The notes under the pieces were generated by a model. It was not told the origin of the DNA and did no database searches. It saw only the letters and a list, made by a program, of their open reading frames with translations. The position numbers were made by a program, and so were the translations under genes. DNA of 64,000 nucleotides from NCBI GenBank assembly GCA_030278955.1, contig JAOANR010000001.1, forward strand, positions 682,001-746,000, read 5' to 3'. Numbering within the stretch: position 1 is the first letter of the stretch; the number at the start of each line of letters is the position of its first letter. Of this stretch, positions 43,644 to 54,466 are shown piece after piece. The DNA comes from Hygrophila difformis (taxonomy: Eukaryota > Streptophyta > Magnoliopsida > Lamiales > Acanthaceae).

Positions 43644-46600
43644 CTAATTAATCAACCTTCCATCTATGTCTGTTATAAGTGCGTATGCATAATATGCCCT
43701 CAATCTTTGCATGGACATGCTTTTAGCTTCATTCCAAAACTCGGGGCTGTCTCGTGCATAGGCCTCGCTCCATAAGACTACGTGCACACCGCAATCCATC
43801 GAACCCTCCCTTTGTTCTCTACACACTTTATCCACAATGGTCGGGGATATTCTTATACCCCACATATTGCAACACGCAGTTAGAAAATTTACCTACAAGT
43901 AACACAACGCAATACAATTACTTCAACTTTAATCTAACGAATACATACACTATTTTACCATTGAAGGGAGCTTACAATTCTTTTTCTCCTTATCTTCATT
44001 CGAGGATCGGTCCAATCTAACGAATTCAGGCCATAAACAACGCCAACCTCGACATCCAATACCACCATGTACCAATGAAACAGTGCTGCATCATTTAGGG
44101 GGCACACGATGTACTTTATTTGGCTTGAACCCTTCATCGATTGTATCTTGCGTATCTGCTCCCCACAAAACCCCACCATACGCTTGATAAATTCTTCACA
44201 TTCAACCTCGGTCCAGTCCATCTTGCTTTGTGGGTAGTGTGCGAGCATCACATTCTCAATATTTTGCTGAGGCATATTAGTTAACCAATTATTAATCATA
44301 AACACTTACACTTAATAAAGAATCAACTACAGTATATAATAAATATACTCACTGTGGTTAATGTGCTCAAGAATACCGCACGACAAGGGAAATCATACAA
44401 CCTTTGGTAAAATTCCCCCGCAAAGACTTGTAGGCACGCATCGATGATAGTACCAGATAGGGGCTCATTCGTCAGCAACTTAATCAATTCCGATACATGC
44501 ACAGAAACACCGTCCCCCTCCCACACAGTCTTCCTACAGTTTCAAGATATAGAACATAAACAACACCATTGAAATGTAATGAATTATATTGGTAACTAAT
44601 AATATGACATGATTTATTGTTTACCCTTTCATCTCGCCATCAATGAACCTGTCGAGTTGTTTCCTCCTATCTTCATCAACTTCATCCCTCCCACACCAAT
44701 CTCGTCTCCCCTTGTGAGGTGCAAAGGCCTCATCCCCACTGGATGTTGTGTCCAAATCATCAACCTCAAGCTGCGAAATTCAATAATTAATAACATTTTG
44801 AATAATTAATCAAAACGCAGTAGACATCTTACCGGTTCTTGTGATGTCCCTCTTCCCGGTTCTTGTACTTTCCCGGATCGCTTTCTTTTTCTCTTCTGTG
44901 TAGTGAAATCCGGATCCATCTTCTTCGGCCTCCGATCCCTCCTATTTTGGACATTCTTCACCAACGATGAGACAAGCTTCTTGTCGGTATGTGGAACGAC
45001 CTCCTCCTGTCTTTCATCCCTGGCATCGTCCTCCTCATGCCTTTCATCCCTCTTCTCGTCCGCCTGTTTTCTATCCTCTACATTTTCCTCGGATCCCTCT
45101 TTAATCAGTCCTTCATTCTCATCCACATTCGCTAGCAAAACCGGCACTATCTCATTAACTACCGCATCCACACCCGTCACATCCACCTCTTCCAACCTAT
45201 GGTCATCCCCCATCACTCCAAAATCCTCCTCAGTTGTAACCTGCTCTTCTTCCCCCTCCTCCTCCACATTTCGTTCCAACACACCCACCTCCGGTTCCTT
45301 TATGTGGGCAACCAACATTTTTTCAATACTAACTATAACATTATAACAAAAAATGTAAAATTAAATTAAATTAAAACTTGAATTCAACATACCAACATCC
45401 TTGGGGGCTCACACAACATCTTCTCCACTTCCAATGGGATAAGCATCACCATATCATCGGCCATCACCTCCCGTAACTCTTGCCGACATCCTTCAATCTT
45501 CCCGCTTTTGTCAACCCATCTCGTAATCCTTGGAAATCTCACAACATCGATTGGCTTGCCAAAATTTGGCATCCTCTCATAAAACCATGCCTGCAATTAC
45601 ATAGGATAATCAACAATGCCGGGGTTAGCTCAACATCATTGAATACAAAAAAACGGATATTAGTTCTATGACTAACATACTTACCAATAGACCCACAGTA
45701 CAACCGCTCACATATGATGATCTACCCTCCACAAATCCTATCATGGACTCGACCAAATATGAGTACACAGCCGGTCCCCAAGCATACTCCCCCAAAATAG
45801 TTGTATCCTCAACGTAGTGCCATAGGTACTTAGGCGTCGTGTACCCGGTGGTGGGAAACAATAGACAATTAAACACCAACAATGTATACAAGCTTGCATA
45901 CTCCCCGGGACTGCACCTATCATTGCCCTCCGCTTCCCCTGCCAAATCCCGTAGAGCCTTCGCAAATTCAGTTCTTTTAACATCCACACACCTTCCGTTG
46001 AAGAACTTTTTCGATATGTTCTTCGGATTGTGCTCCAGCCTCTTTTCAACATGATGCCCTGCGTGCCTCAAGCCAAGCACCAATGAAAACTCACGAGCAC
46101 AAAACTTTATACTAATGCCATCGCCCACTACAAAGCTTCGCGTAGCCGGACTAAATATTTCTAGGAGCGCTTGCAGGCGTGGGAGAAAGGTACTCTCTTT
46201 GCTCACCTTTGTCAGATGGCCAAATCCGGTGGCCTCTATTGCCTCTCTTTGCTGTACCGACCACCTAATCTCCACCTCTTCCAAAACTTCTCGTAGATAT
46301 TTCGCAGAGCAACGAGGAGCTTGTATTTTTCTTTCATTCGAACCACCTATTCATAAATACATGAAACTATCATTAACAATGATTCTATACCACATACTAC
46401 TAAAGTAAACCACACCGAAATTTTCAAACACTACTTCTCACCACTCAAAGTGGAAACAGTTGCATAAAAGCAGTTGCATAATCAAATGTCAGGTAAAAGT
46501 CAGGTCTCATAAAAGCAGTTGCAGAATCAAATGCAATAGAAGAACATGATCCCAAAAGTGCCATCATATTTTGGTTTGCATATAATTTTTTGCTTGGCTT

Positions 46601-46917
46601 CAGGCAGATAAAATATTCATGAATTACAACAACAATGTCTTCCAATTTGAGGCTTCTAATCCAACATCACCATTCTAGCATTTGATCGAACACCTTATGT
46701 GCAAATTACATTCAAAACCTAATCACAATATTCAAGTTTCAATTTCCCCAATTCGCACAATCAACAGATAATACCAATAATAAACTTCAACTGCAATCTT
46801 AGATATCACACGAATTGCTAACTTCATATTCAACCAACCTTCACAAAAAACACTAAAAAACCATCGATTAATACCTCCGTCGTCGGCCTCTTCCCTGGTC
46901 TTCTTCTTCGGTGGCAT
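43644..46917 (-). CDS. Ulp1-type (C48) cysteine protease gene of the MULE
   Basis: Eight exons join in phase to 744 aa: 46875-46917, 45685-46346, 45393-45590, 44833-45297, 44625-44770, 44353-44533, 43976-44266, 43644-43892. The N-terminal part (about 50-220) is like the DUF1985 region that accompanies Ulp1 in plant MULEs (FCAREFSLVLGLRH). Then an acidic, charged linker with a basic KRKRKR stretch, and a C-terminal protease fold: His in FHWYMVVLD, then GLNSLDW, then Gln and Cys in EQREGSMDCGVHV. Family members remove SUMO or similar modifiers. The usual Asp of the triad (normally LDSL) is Asn here. It is on the opposite strand to the transposase, near the right end. Start MPPKKKTREE chosen because it links in frame to exon 2. 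Confidence 0.8.
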
Positions 46918-47274
46918 AGGTGAATGAAAATGTGAGTGGTCTTCTTCTTCAGTGTTTCTTCTTCTTCTTCTTCTTCCACTCCCTTTCCCGTTCCCGTCGT
47001 CGGCCTCTTGCGGTCTTTCTCTCGAGCTTCGATTTCTCTCCCGGTTCGTCTCTTCAACTCTGTTCACGGTTTCTCTCGAGTGTCTTCCCCCTCTTTCGGT
47101 TGCTCTTGAGTTTTGAATTAAACCATTTGTGTTTAATGTTTAATCGGATTAGGGAAATAGGGGGGGAGTAAAGAGGGAGTCAAAAGTGTGTTGGGGCGCT
47201 AAGTGTAAGTTTTTTTTATGGGGTCTTTTATAATTCCAAACATGGTAAAAGGGGGCCTTGACTCTTATTTCCCC
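46918..47274 (-). other. Ulp1 gene leader and right MULE end
   Basis: A TTC-rich stretch (46940-46980) and C/T-rich leader upstream of the Ulp1 ATG, then the right terminal sequence, which on the minus strand begins GGGGAAATAAGAG next to the TTTTTGGTT duplication at 47275-47283. Confidence 0.6.
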
Positions 47275-47283
47275 TTTTTGGTT

Positions 47284-48096
47284 TGCCTCATGAGAATACA
47301 TGTCGAAATGATTGTTCTCAAGTTGATTCAAACCCGCAACTCCGTGCACCTCGAGTTCTTTTCATCATTATATTGTGCTTCCATCCAAAATTTTATTTTA
47401 TATCATATTATAATATTGCATTATATACACATAATATAATATAATGAAGAATTTAATATTCAATAGGCCACTACAAGAGTCTATTTTGTATTTTAGACCA
47501 CTATAAATATCAATTATTAAAACATGCCACAATAAGAGCATCATGTTGTAAAAATAGGCCAACTGAATTTTTAACATAGGATTGTTTGTGATGTCTCACA
47601 TGCATATTTTTAAAACGGTTTTGATTTGCTTACTAAGTCCTACCTTACTAGAAAGGTAATGGATTTCAATTGAATTCTTCCTTAGCTCAAGCGCTAAGCT
47701 CTTCAAACCTGTCTCAACAAAGGCTTCAGACAGGTAGATGTATCTATCGCCTCGATGTAGCAATCACTTTTGGGGCCATTGAAATAAAGATCTCTTAAGG
47801 CAATTAAAAGAATAGGTACCATAACCGGATTGTAATTAAAGGGTTCAAACATTGTATAAATTTATTGTATCTCAAAAAAGGGAGTGATCAGGGCAACTCC
47901 TATCCATATATATAAACGTATTTATAATAAAAATAAGTTAACATACTAAACCTTTTTTAGGGATTGGTTACGGACTTACGGTGCAATCACCAAAACCCGC
48001 AACACATCAAGACACCAATCCCAACCATTTGTTTAAGATCAACGGTCCAAAATGTAAAAAGGTAAAATTTTCCAATTTTTTTTTTAATGTCAAGTT
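47284..48096. other. Intergenic, no gene seen
   Basis: Host flank of the MULE, AT-rich. A short stretch near 47464 (aataggccactacaagag) resembles the end of the MITE at 274, but a matching second end was not found. Confidence 0.4.
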
Positions 48097-48605
48097 GCTG
48101 AAAAATACACATAATCGTTGAAAAATACACATAAGGTCATCACAGAAGAACACTATGTATGTCGCTGAAATGCACACAGCTTGTCGTTGAAATATACTAT
48201 AATGGCGTCGCTGAAATATACTATATGCGTCATTGAAATATATTAAATCAAAGAATTAGAGTTTCAACTTTTACGAAGTCGATGAAATGCACAATATCAA
48301 GTCGCTAAAAAATACTATAGTTTGTCGCTGAAATATACTATAGTGCGTCGCTGAAATATAATATAGTGCGTCGCTGAAATATATTAAACCAAGAATTCGG
48401 GTTCCAACTTTTACGAAGTCGTTTGAATGCACAATATCAAATCGCTGAAAAATACTATAGCTTGTCGCTGAAATATACTATAGTGAGTCGCAGAAATATA
48501 CTATCCTCCGTCTATGAAAATACACGGAAGGCGCGCTGAAAACAATATATTAATCAACAAAATCGCTGAAAAGTACATACCTTGTCGCTGAAATGTATTA
48601 AAATA
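48097..48605. repeat. GTCGCTGAAATATACTATA minisatellite
   Basis: About fifteen copies of a 20-24-bp unit (gtcgctgaaatatactatag), with an interspersed block (tttacgaagtcg after gggttccaac) giving a higher-order repeat of about 130 bp. Flanks near 47955 (agggattggttacgg) and 48735 (agtcgcacccta) look weakly inverted, so it may fill a non-autonomous DNA element. Confidence 0.7.
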
Positions 48606-49080
48606 TATTTTGGAGTAATATGTCATAATTACCTTTTTACCATTCCAGTTCATCTCAACCACTGATTTAAAAAGTTAATCAACGGTTGGAAAACGCCGCA
48701 GTACATCATGTCAAATCCCATAGTCGCACCCTAACTAATGCCTTTTTTCTAATTATTCAACTTCAAAATACCATGTGTACAGGATTAATTCCTAGGATCA
48801 TCTAGATATTTTCTAACAGAAAATATTTTGATTTAAACAAAAATCATTTTATGGAAACATTAATACCTACAAACATTCTTGTTTTACTTTTTTTGTTTTT
48901 AATTTTTTTTTCACCGCCCGCCCCTAAACCCTAACTATGGGGTGAGGCCGTGAGGGCTCCTTTACCCATAAGTGTGTTTGTGTCTGCCAAGAGCATAGAG
49001 CAATTACACTTGAAGATGCTCTATATATAATCAATGTATATGTAGTTGTGAAAATTTATGACATATAAATTATAAAAGTA

Positions 49081-49620
49081 CTCACACTGTCCCATCATTT
49101 ATGTTTCACTCTTTTTTTGTCCATACCAATATATTTGTCCAATTGGGAATGGGGACTTAGCCCAAGTAGTTAAGTCCTTTGATTTCTAACGGAAGGTTGG
49201 AGGTACGATTCTCCACCGGTCCCTCTATCCTTCCCTTTTATTCCCCTTTGTAATTGTGTGGCATGGACTCCCACCATCCCTTTCCAGGCCTTCAATGGCT
49301 CCTAAAAAAAAATATTTGTCCAATTTTTATTTTAGGAAATAATTAAATATTAATCACCAAACATACTCCCAACACATCACATTAATAAATAAATATATTA
49401 AAATTTTAATCCCACTACCATTAATAAATTTAAACTCGCAACCATCACATTGTACATAAATAAATCTATTAAAAATACAAACTCATTACAATCACTTCAC
49501 GTAAATTCATGATTTTACCCTTACTTTAAACACTAATGTACCCCTACATTAAATACTAACTATCATTATATAAAATACTGTACCCAAAATTTTTGGATAC
49601 TTTTAGTGAGACGGAGGGAG
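49081..49620. mobile_element. Stowaway-like MITE holding a SINE
   Basis: The right end (gagacggagggag) and the degenerate left end (ctcacactgtcccatc, preceded by TA) match the Stowaway terminal pattern CTCCCTCCGTCCCA. Without the SINE and one duplication copy it is about 360 bp, and AT-rich. Confidence 0.55.
49145..49311 (+). mobile_element. tRNA-derived SINE with perfect 14-bp target duplication
   Basis: A-box-like (agcccaagtagttaag) and B-box (aggtacgattctcc) segments, the family 1 body, and an A9 tail. It is flanked by atatttgtccaatt at 49131-49144 and 49312-49325, the long duplication left by LINE machinery. Inserted inside the Stowaway-like MITE. Confidence 0.88.
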
Positions 49621-49937
49621 TGATAATTAAAGAGGGGAATAAGGTTTAGTGAGAATTTGAAATTCCCACTATAAAGTTGTAAGTTAATCAAACCCGCAGA
49701 ACACATTAAATGCCAAAACCATTCTCTCTCTTAAATAATTGAATTCTTCAAAGGGAAGCGATTGGTTAACCACAGGGCCGTCTAATTATTTTTTTGGTCC
49801 TATTCTAATGAAATTTTTTTAAATTTTAATTTTAGTTAGTTACAAAATTTTAATTTTTTTTAAACACAACACTATAATACAAAAATATAAAACATAAAAA
49901 ATCTAACACAAAATTGAAGTACACTATTTATTATCTT

Positions 49938-50108
49938 TTTGGCGTGTACTGCCATACCGGTATTCTCAAGCCACATTGGACCCAAAACTAATCCTTCGAG
50001 GATCTGGTGGGCATTGAAGAGTTGCCTTTCCCAAAGCAGAATTCTGCATACACAAAGGGTCGAACTCGAGACCTGTGCTAAGCTGTCCCATACCACTCTG
50101 TTAAATTG
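49938..50108 (-). mobile_element. SINE, family 2
   Basis: On the minus strand: A-box-like agagtggtatggg, B box gagttcgacc, then a body with cagaattctg and aatgcccaccagatcctcga. Two further copies lie at 50205 and 53886. No poly-A tail or clear duplication is visible. Confidence 0.65.
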
Positions 50109-50204
50109 CATTTGTTTACACTATTTATTATTAAACATACGTGAAATTAAATTTAACACAAAATTTAAAAGATTGAAGGAGACATAATTGAAATTTTGAT
50201 TATT

Positions 50205-50340
50205 TTGCGTGCATCGGGTATCCCATGCCACTTGGGCCCAAGACTAATAGCTCGAGGATTTGGTGGGCATTGAAGGGTTACCGCTCCCAAAACAGAATTC
50301 TGCATACACAAATGCTCGAAGACGAGACCTTTGCGAAATT
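50205..50340 (-). mobile_element. SINE, family 2, partial
   Basis: Shares the body of the copy at 49938 (aatgcccaccaaatcctcga, cagaattctg on the minus strand). The promoter end is truncated or diverged near 50335. Confidence 0.6.
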
Positions 50341-50729
50341 TTGATTATTGAATAGACATGAAAATATAATTGTTAAGAGGAATTCTGATATAATAATGAT
50401 ACCAATAAATTAAACATTAAGAGATGCATATTAAATAAAATAATTTTATTTTGTTTTTTAAAAAAAATGGGGGCCAGGATGAACAGCCCTGGGTAACCAT
50501 AAGGTTGTCAACCCACTCCAAATAATTCCACGTATCTTAAATATAAACACCCATTCGTAATAAAATAATCAAGACACTAAATACCTATTAATTTTTGGCC
50601 AATTCTAGATCTCCCAAAAGAAGTCATATGGAGATAGTTGGATACGGAGAGTTGGGTTGAACTCCCAACAACTATCATATCAGGTAAGGGATTTCACTTC
50701 AGTATCTGGCTCACCGGACAATCCTGTGT

Positions 50730-53700
50730 TCAACAATTAACCACAGGTATGTGTTCCACCATGTCATGATCCTCCCCGTTCGGCCCAATCCGAGCAAGGA
50801 GCTTCTCATCTACTCGGTGCAAATTTAGCTTTTCAAGCTTGAGGAGTCGGTCGATTCCCAGTGGATAAATCTTCAGCTGTGAGCACTTGATAATCCACAG
50901 CTCTTTAAGTTCAGGCATTGCACCATACTGTATAACAATTGTGTTAAGATTCACCAGTTCTTCAATCACCAGAATATTGAGCCTTCTAAAGCACGAGGCC
51001 TCAAATATCAATTCGTTCCCAAGGTAACAGTCCAACATGTGAAGCTCCAACAGGTTTGGCAGGCTCTTCATAAACTCCAGTGGGCTGTGCTGCAATTTAG
51101 ATCGCTTGAGGTCAATCTTATGCAGATTCTCAAGCGATGAAATCCAGGCTGGAAATATCTTCAGGCGCCCTTTCAAATGCAGGTGCTCGATATGCGGAGG
51201 GGGAGTTTCCACATCTCCAAGTTGGAGAAATTCTTCGTTAGTGGTTGTGCAGACGTCCAGTGTTCTTAGTTTTCGCATGTTCTTGATGGCTGCACACAAA
51301 TCTTTGCCATGGTCTTCCCTGATATCGGTAAGTCCGAGCTCCCTCAGGTTTTCCAATTTTGTCAACTCTTTGAGAATTTTCCCCTTTTCATCCACTTTTA
51401 GAAATAACAACACTTGCAGATTTGATAGATTCCCTATCCCATCATGTACCTTTACACCTTGCACTGAGTTGAAGACAACAGAATTGTACATAGTGATGTT
51501 GAACATGGAAGCACAGAGGTGGCAGAGTTTGTGCAGATGGGATATCTCTTTGGGGAGCTCTGTGACCTCAGTCTCCGATAGGTCTAGTGTTTCGAGGCAA
51601 GAAAGGTTCTTTATGGAGCTTGGGATCATCCCTATTTTTGATCCTCTAAAACTAAGGTACTTTATAAAGATGAGATCTGTGATGGCCTTGGGAAATTCTT
51701 TGAGGTATGTGCATTGGAAATCAAAGAGTCGTAGAAACTTCATTGTGCGTAAATGGTTATTGAAATCAGAGGTCTCCATCTCCATCTCCTTATTGAAAGC
51801 AGAGGTCTCCATCTCCATCTCTGTTTCGGGCTTTCTGAAAAACATGAGAATGTGAATTAGAAACCAGGGATAGCATAGAAAAACAAACTGTTTGGGAGAA
51901 CAAGGAGATGCCTACTGACCTCTTTCGAAAGAAGGAGAGACCCCTGCTGGAATCATTGTCCATAGGAAGCTCCTTCTTGGGCTTTCTGAAAACATGGAGT
52001 GTGAATTCGAAACCAGGGATAACGTACAAAAACAAATTGTTTTGGGAGAACAAGGAGATGCCAACTGACCTCATTAGAAACAAGGAGCGAACCTTGCTGA
52101 AATCTTTACCCTTAGGAAGCAAATCCGAGTGGTCATAATGGACAGACATTCTCCTAATAGTTTGGCTTCGACTTCTATATTTTTCATTGAAAATTGATGC
52201 AAAATTTTCATCCTCACATTTCTGAATAATGAATTTGAGGACAAGGCTGCGGACTCGACAATTTCTTGGCTGACCGTAAGAGTCCCAATCGCATACATCG
52301 ACTAAATTCCCATTGATCATATCCTTGAGATAATCATCTGCAACGTCTTCATCAGTTTGTGTGCCGGTTCCCCTTGCAAACCTTTCTTCTACCCAAAGGC
52401 GTATCAGCTGCCTGCGCTGGATAGAAGAATCCTCTGGGAAAATGCTGAAATACAAAAAACAATTCTTTTGATTGCTTGAAAGATTCAAGTAGTCATGCAG
52501 CAGGGAATTCCGTATAGCCGTCAAATAGGATGAATTCTTCCAGGTTTCAGATCCAAGATTCTCGTGAAATCTTTCCCATTCACGAAGATCCAATGGCTTT
52601 CCGGCAAGCGCACCTCCAACTGCCACAAGAGCAAGCGGCATTCCTTCACATCTCTGTGCAATTCTTATCGAACAGTCCTTCAATTCATAAGGGCATTCGC
52701 TGTTGTTGTTGGGGAAGGTCTTTCTGTAGAAGAGTCTCAATCCTTGTATCCACTCTAAACCGTGTAATTCGACTATGTGCCGCTGCTGTGGCAATGATGC
52801 GATGCGGGAGGCAACCTTTAGAGACCTGGTTGTGACAATTATTCTGCTGCCTTTCGCTGCATCATCAGGAAATGCACCTCCAATTTCATGCCATAAAGTT
52901 TCTTCCCAAACATCATCGAGTACTATAAAGTATCTCTTTCGAGCGAGGTAGTTTCGCAGCGTAGCCAGGCTGTCATCATGTTCGGTCTTACACCTGCACT
53001 GCTTTAACAGATTGTCCAAGATGTCTTGAGGATCAAATTTCCGACCAACATGGACCCATGCTTGACAGTTAAATTTTGACATAATATTCCTTTCATAGAA
53101 AACATTTTTCACTAATGTTGTCTTCCCGGAGCCACAAGGACCCTCCACAGCTACTCTCACCAGCGCCCTCCCTCCATCTAGCAACAGACCGATCAAATCT
53201 CGTTTCTGATTTTCATACCCAACCATTTCATGATCACGCAGAAGTGGAACCACACGGTGTGGAACTGTTGAAGTAGAACTCGAAGATGGCCTTGACCTAG
53301 CTTCGAAATTTGGGAATGCTAATTGTAGCTGTTTTTCGCTATCATTCAAACGGTTGTTGATGAGCTCAATCTGGTCAGAGATCTGGTGAAGCGGACGCCT
53401 GTGCTTCACCCGGTGGAAGGTATGGTGCACCTTCTTACTGAGGTCGTGTCTATGATATGAATAATCAGGAGGCTTGTGGAGGAGGAGCATCTCTAGAACA
53501 TCTTCAATGTCAAGAGAAATCTCTCGAACATTCTTTATATGCACTTCCAATGTCTTCTTCTTCCCTTCATGGCCGATGTTGTCTTCTATGATGGCCTTGG
53601 TAGATTCAAGCCAACTCTGCATGCTCTCGATTTGGTTTTTTTCCTTTTCTCCAATTTCGAGTTGGGACAACAAAGGGACAACAATCTGCAGCACGCCCAG

Positions 53701-53730
53701 TGCAGCGGTAACAGCGAATTCCGCCATCAC
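50730..53730 (-). CDS. CC-NB-LRR disease resistance protein (CNL, RPM1-like)
   Basis: Three exons join in phase: 52070-53730, 51920-51985, 50730-51834 (943 aa). Order: Rx-type coiled coil (about 1-130, EDVID-like IEDVLEML); NB-ARC with P-loop GPCGSGKTTLVKN (about 200), kinase-2 YFIVLDDVW, RNBS-B GSRIIVTTRS, GLPL as CEGMPLALV, RNBS-D CFLYFSIFPED; a degenerate MHD position (VRSLVLKFI); then LRRs (about 585-940). It senses pathogen effectors in the cytosol and switches by ATP/ADP exchange. Exon 2 (22 codons) and its intron are a tandem copy of the neighbouring segment. The MHD change may alter autoinhibition. No stops; probably functional. An NB-ARC relic at 7.8-8.5 kb suggests a former cluster. 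Confidence 0.88.
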
Positions 53731-53885
53731 AGCAAGCTCTTCTGATTCTGTGTCCTAATTTTTAGTTTAATATGAATATGAAGGAATAGCTGAATTGAAG
53801 ATGCTCAGCAATGGCGGCTGCTGCATTTTGCAGAAGCAAATTAAACCATTGCCCAGTCAAAGTACATGGGTCCATATTCTCATTG

Positions 53886-54052
53886 TTTTTGGTCGGGTAT
53901 CTCCAAACCACATTGACCTTAAACTAATCCTCAAGGATTTGGGATTTGGGGTTGAAGGATTGCCTCACTCAAAGTAAAATTCTCATACAAATGCTCGAAC
54001 ATGAGATATTTGCTTAAACTATCAGAGCTCCATACCACTCAGGTCCAATTTC
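53886..54052 (-). mobile_element. SINE, family 2, diverged
   Basis: On the minus strand: A-box-like gagtggtatggagc, B-box-like catgttcgagc, then aatccttgaggattag and ggtcaatgtggtttgg, matching the copies at 49938 and 50205 with more differences. It lies just upstream of the CNL gene start. Confidence 0.6.
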
Positions 54053-54458
54053 TCGTTTGAGTATGTGCCTTGTATAAACGAGTGGAGGAGCCAGGAAACA
54101 TCCCTTAGATTCCTAGGCAAGTTGCTTTGATAATTCTCTACTTGATCAAGACAAAGAAGACTGAGACAACGGATGACTTTATTATGTCTTTTGTTTAATC
54201 TTTCTGACACTTCAACTTTCAATTAATTTTGTACTTCTATTAAACTGTGTGCAAAAAAATAGATAAAATAAGTTGGAAAGAGAATACAAATAAAAATATG
54301 AATGTTATGGAAATGATAAAATTATATGGTGGGGTTGTAGTGGAATATTGAATTGAATATATAGTGGTGTGATATATATATCTTATATATATATATACGC
54401 GAGTGGAACAGTAACTTTTGCACTTGCAATTACCAAAGTATCCTTCCCGACCTCCTTA
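54053..54458. other. Intergenic, no gene seen
   Basis: AT-rich, with a TA-rich tract at 54370-54402. Nothing resembles a gene or an RNA. Confidence 0.5.
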
Positions 54459-54466
54459 GTCCGAAC

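Larger units (their letters stand above)
9124..47274 (+). mobile_element. Three-gene Mutator-like element (MULE) interrupted by an LTR retrotransposon
   Basis: Both ends start GGGG and share a weak inverted repeat (GGGG-TTCTTAGAGGAAAAG left; GGGG-AAATAAGAGTCAAGG right, reverse complement). They are flanked by an identical 9-bp sequence TTTTTGGTT (9115-9123 and 47275-47283), the target-duplication size of Mutator. Inside lie a MURA transposase (+), a transposon-protein cargo gene (+), motif arrays and 262-bp repeats, and a Ulp1 protease gene (-). Removing the 25,088-bp retrotransposon and one GTTTT leaves about 13.1 kb. Transposase and protease frames join without stops, so the element may have been autonomous before the retrotransposon insertion. 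MULEs with Ulp1 genes are known in plants; the boundaries here rest on the TSD and the ends. Confidence 0.8.
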
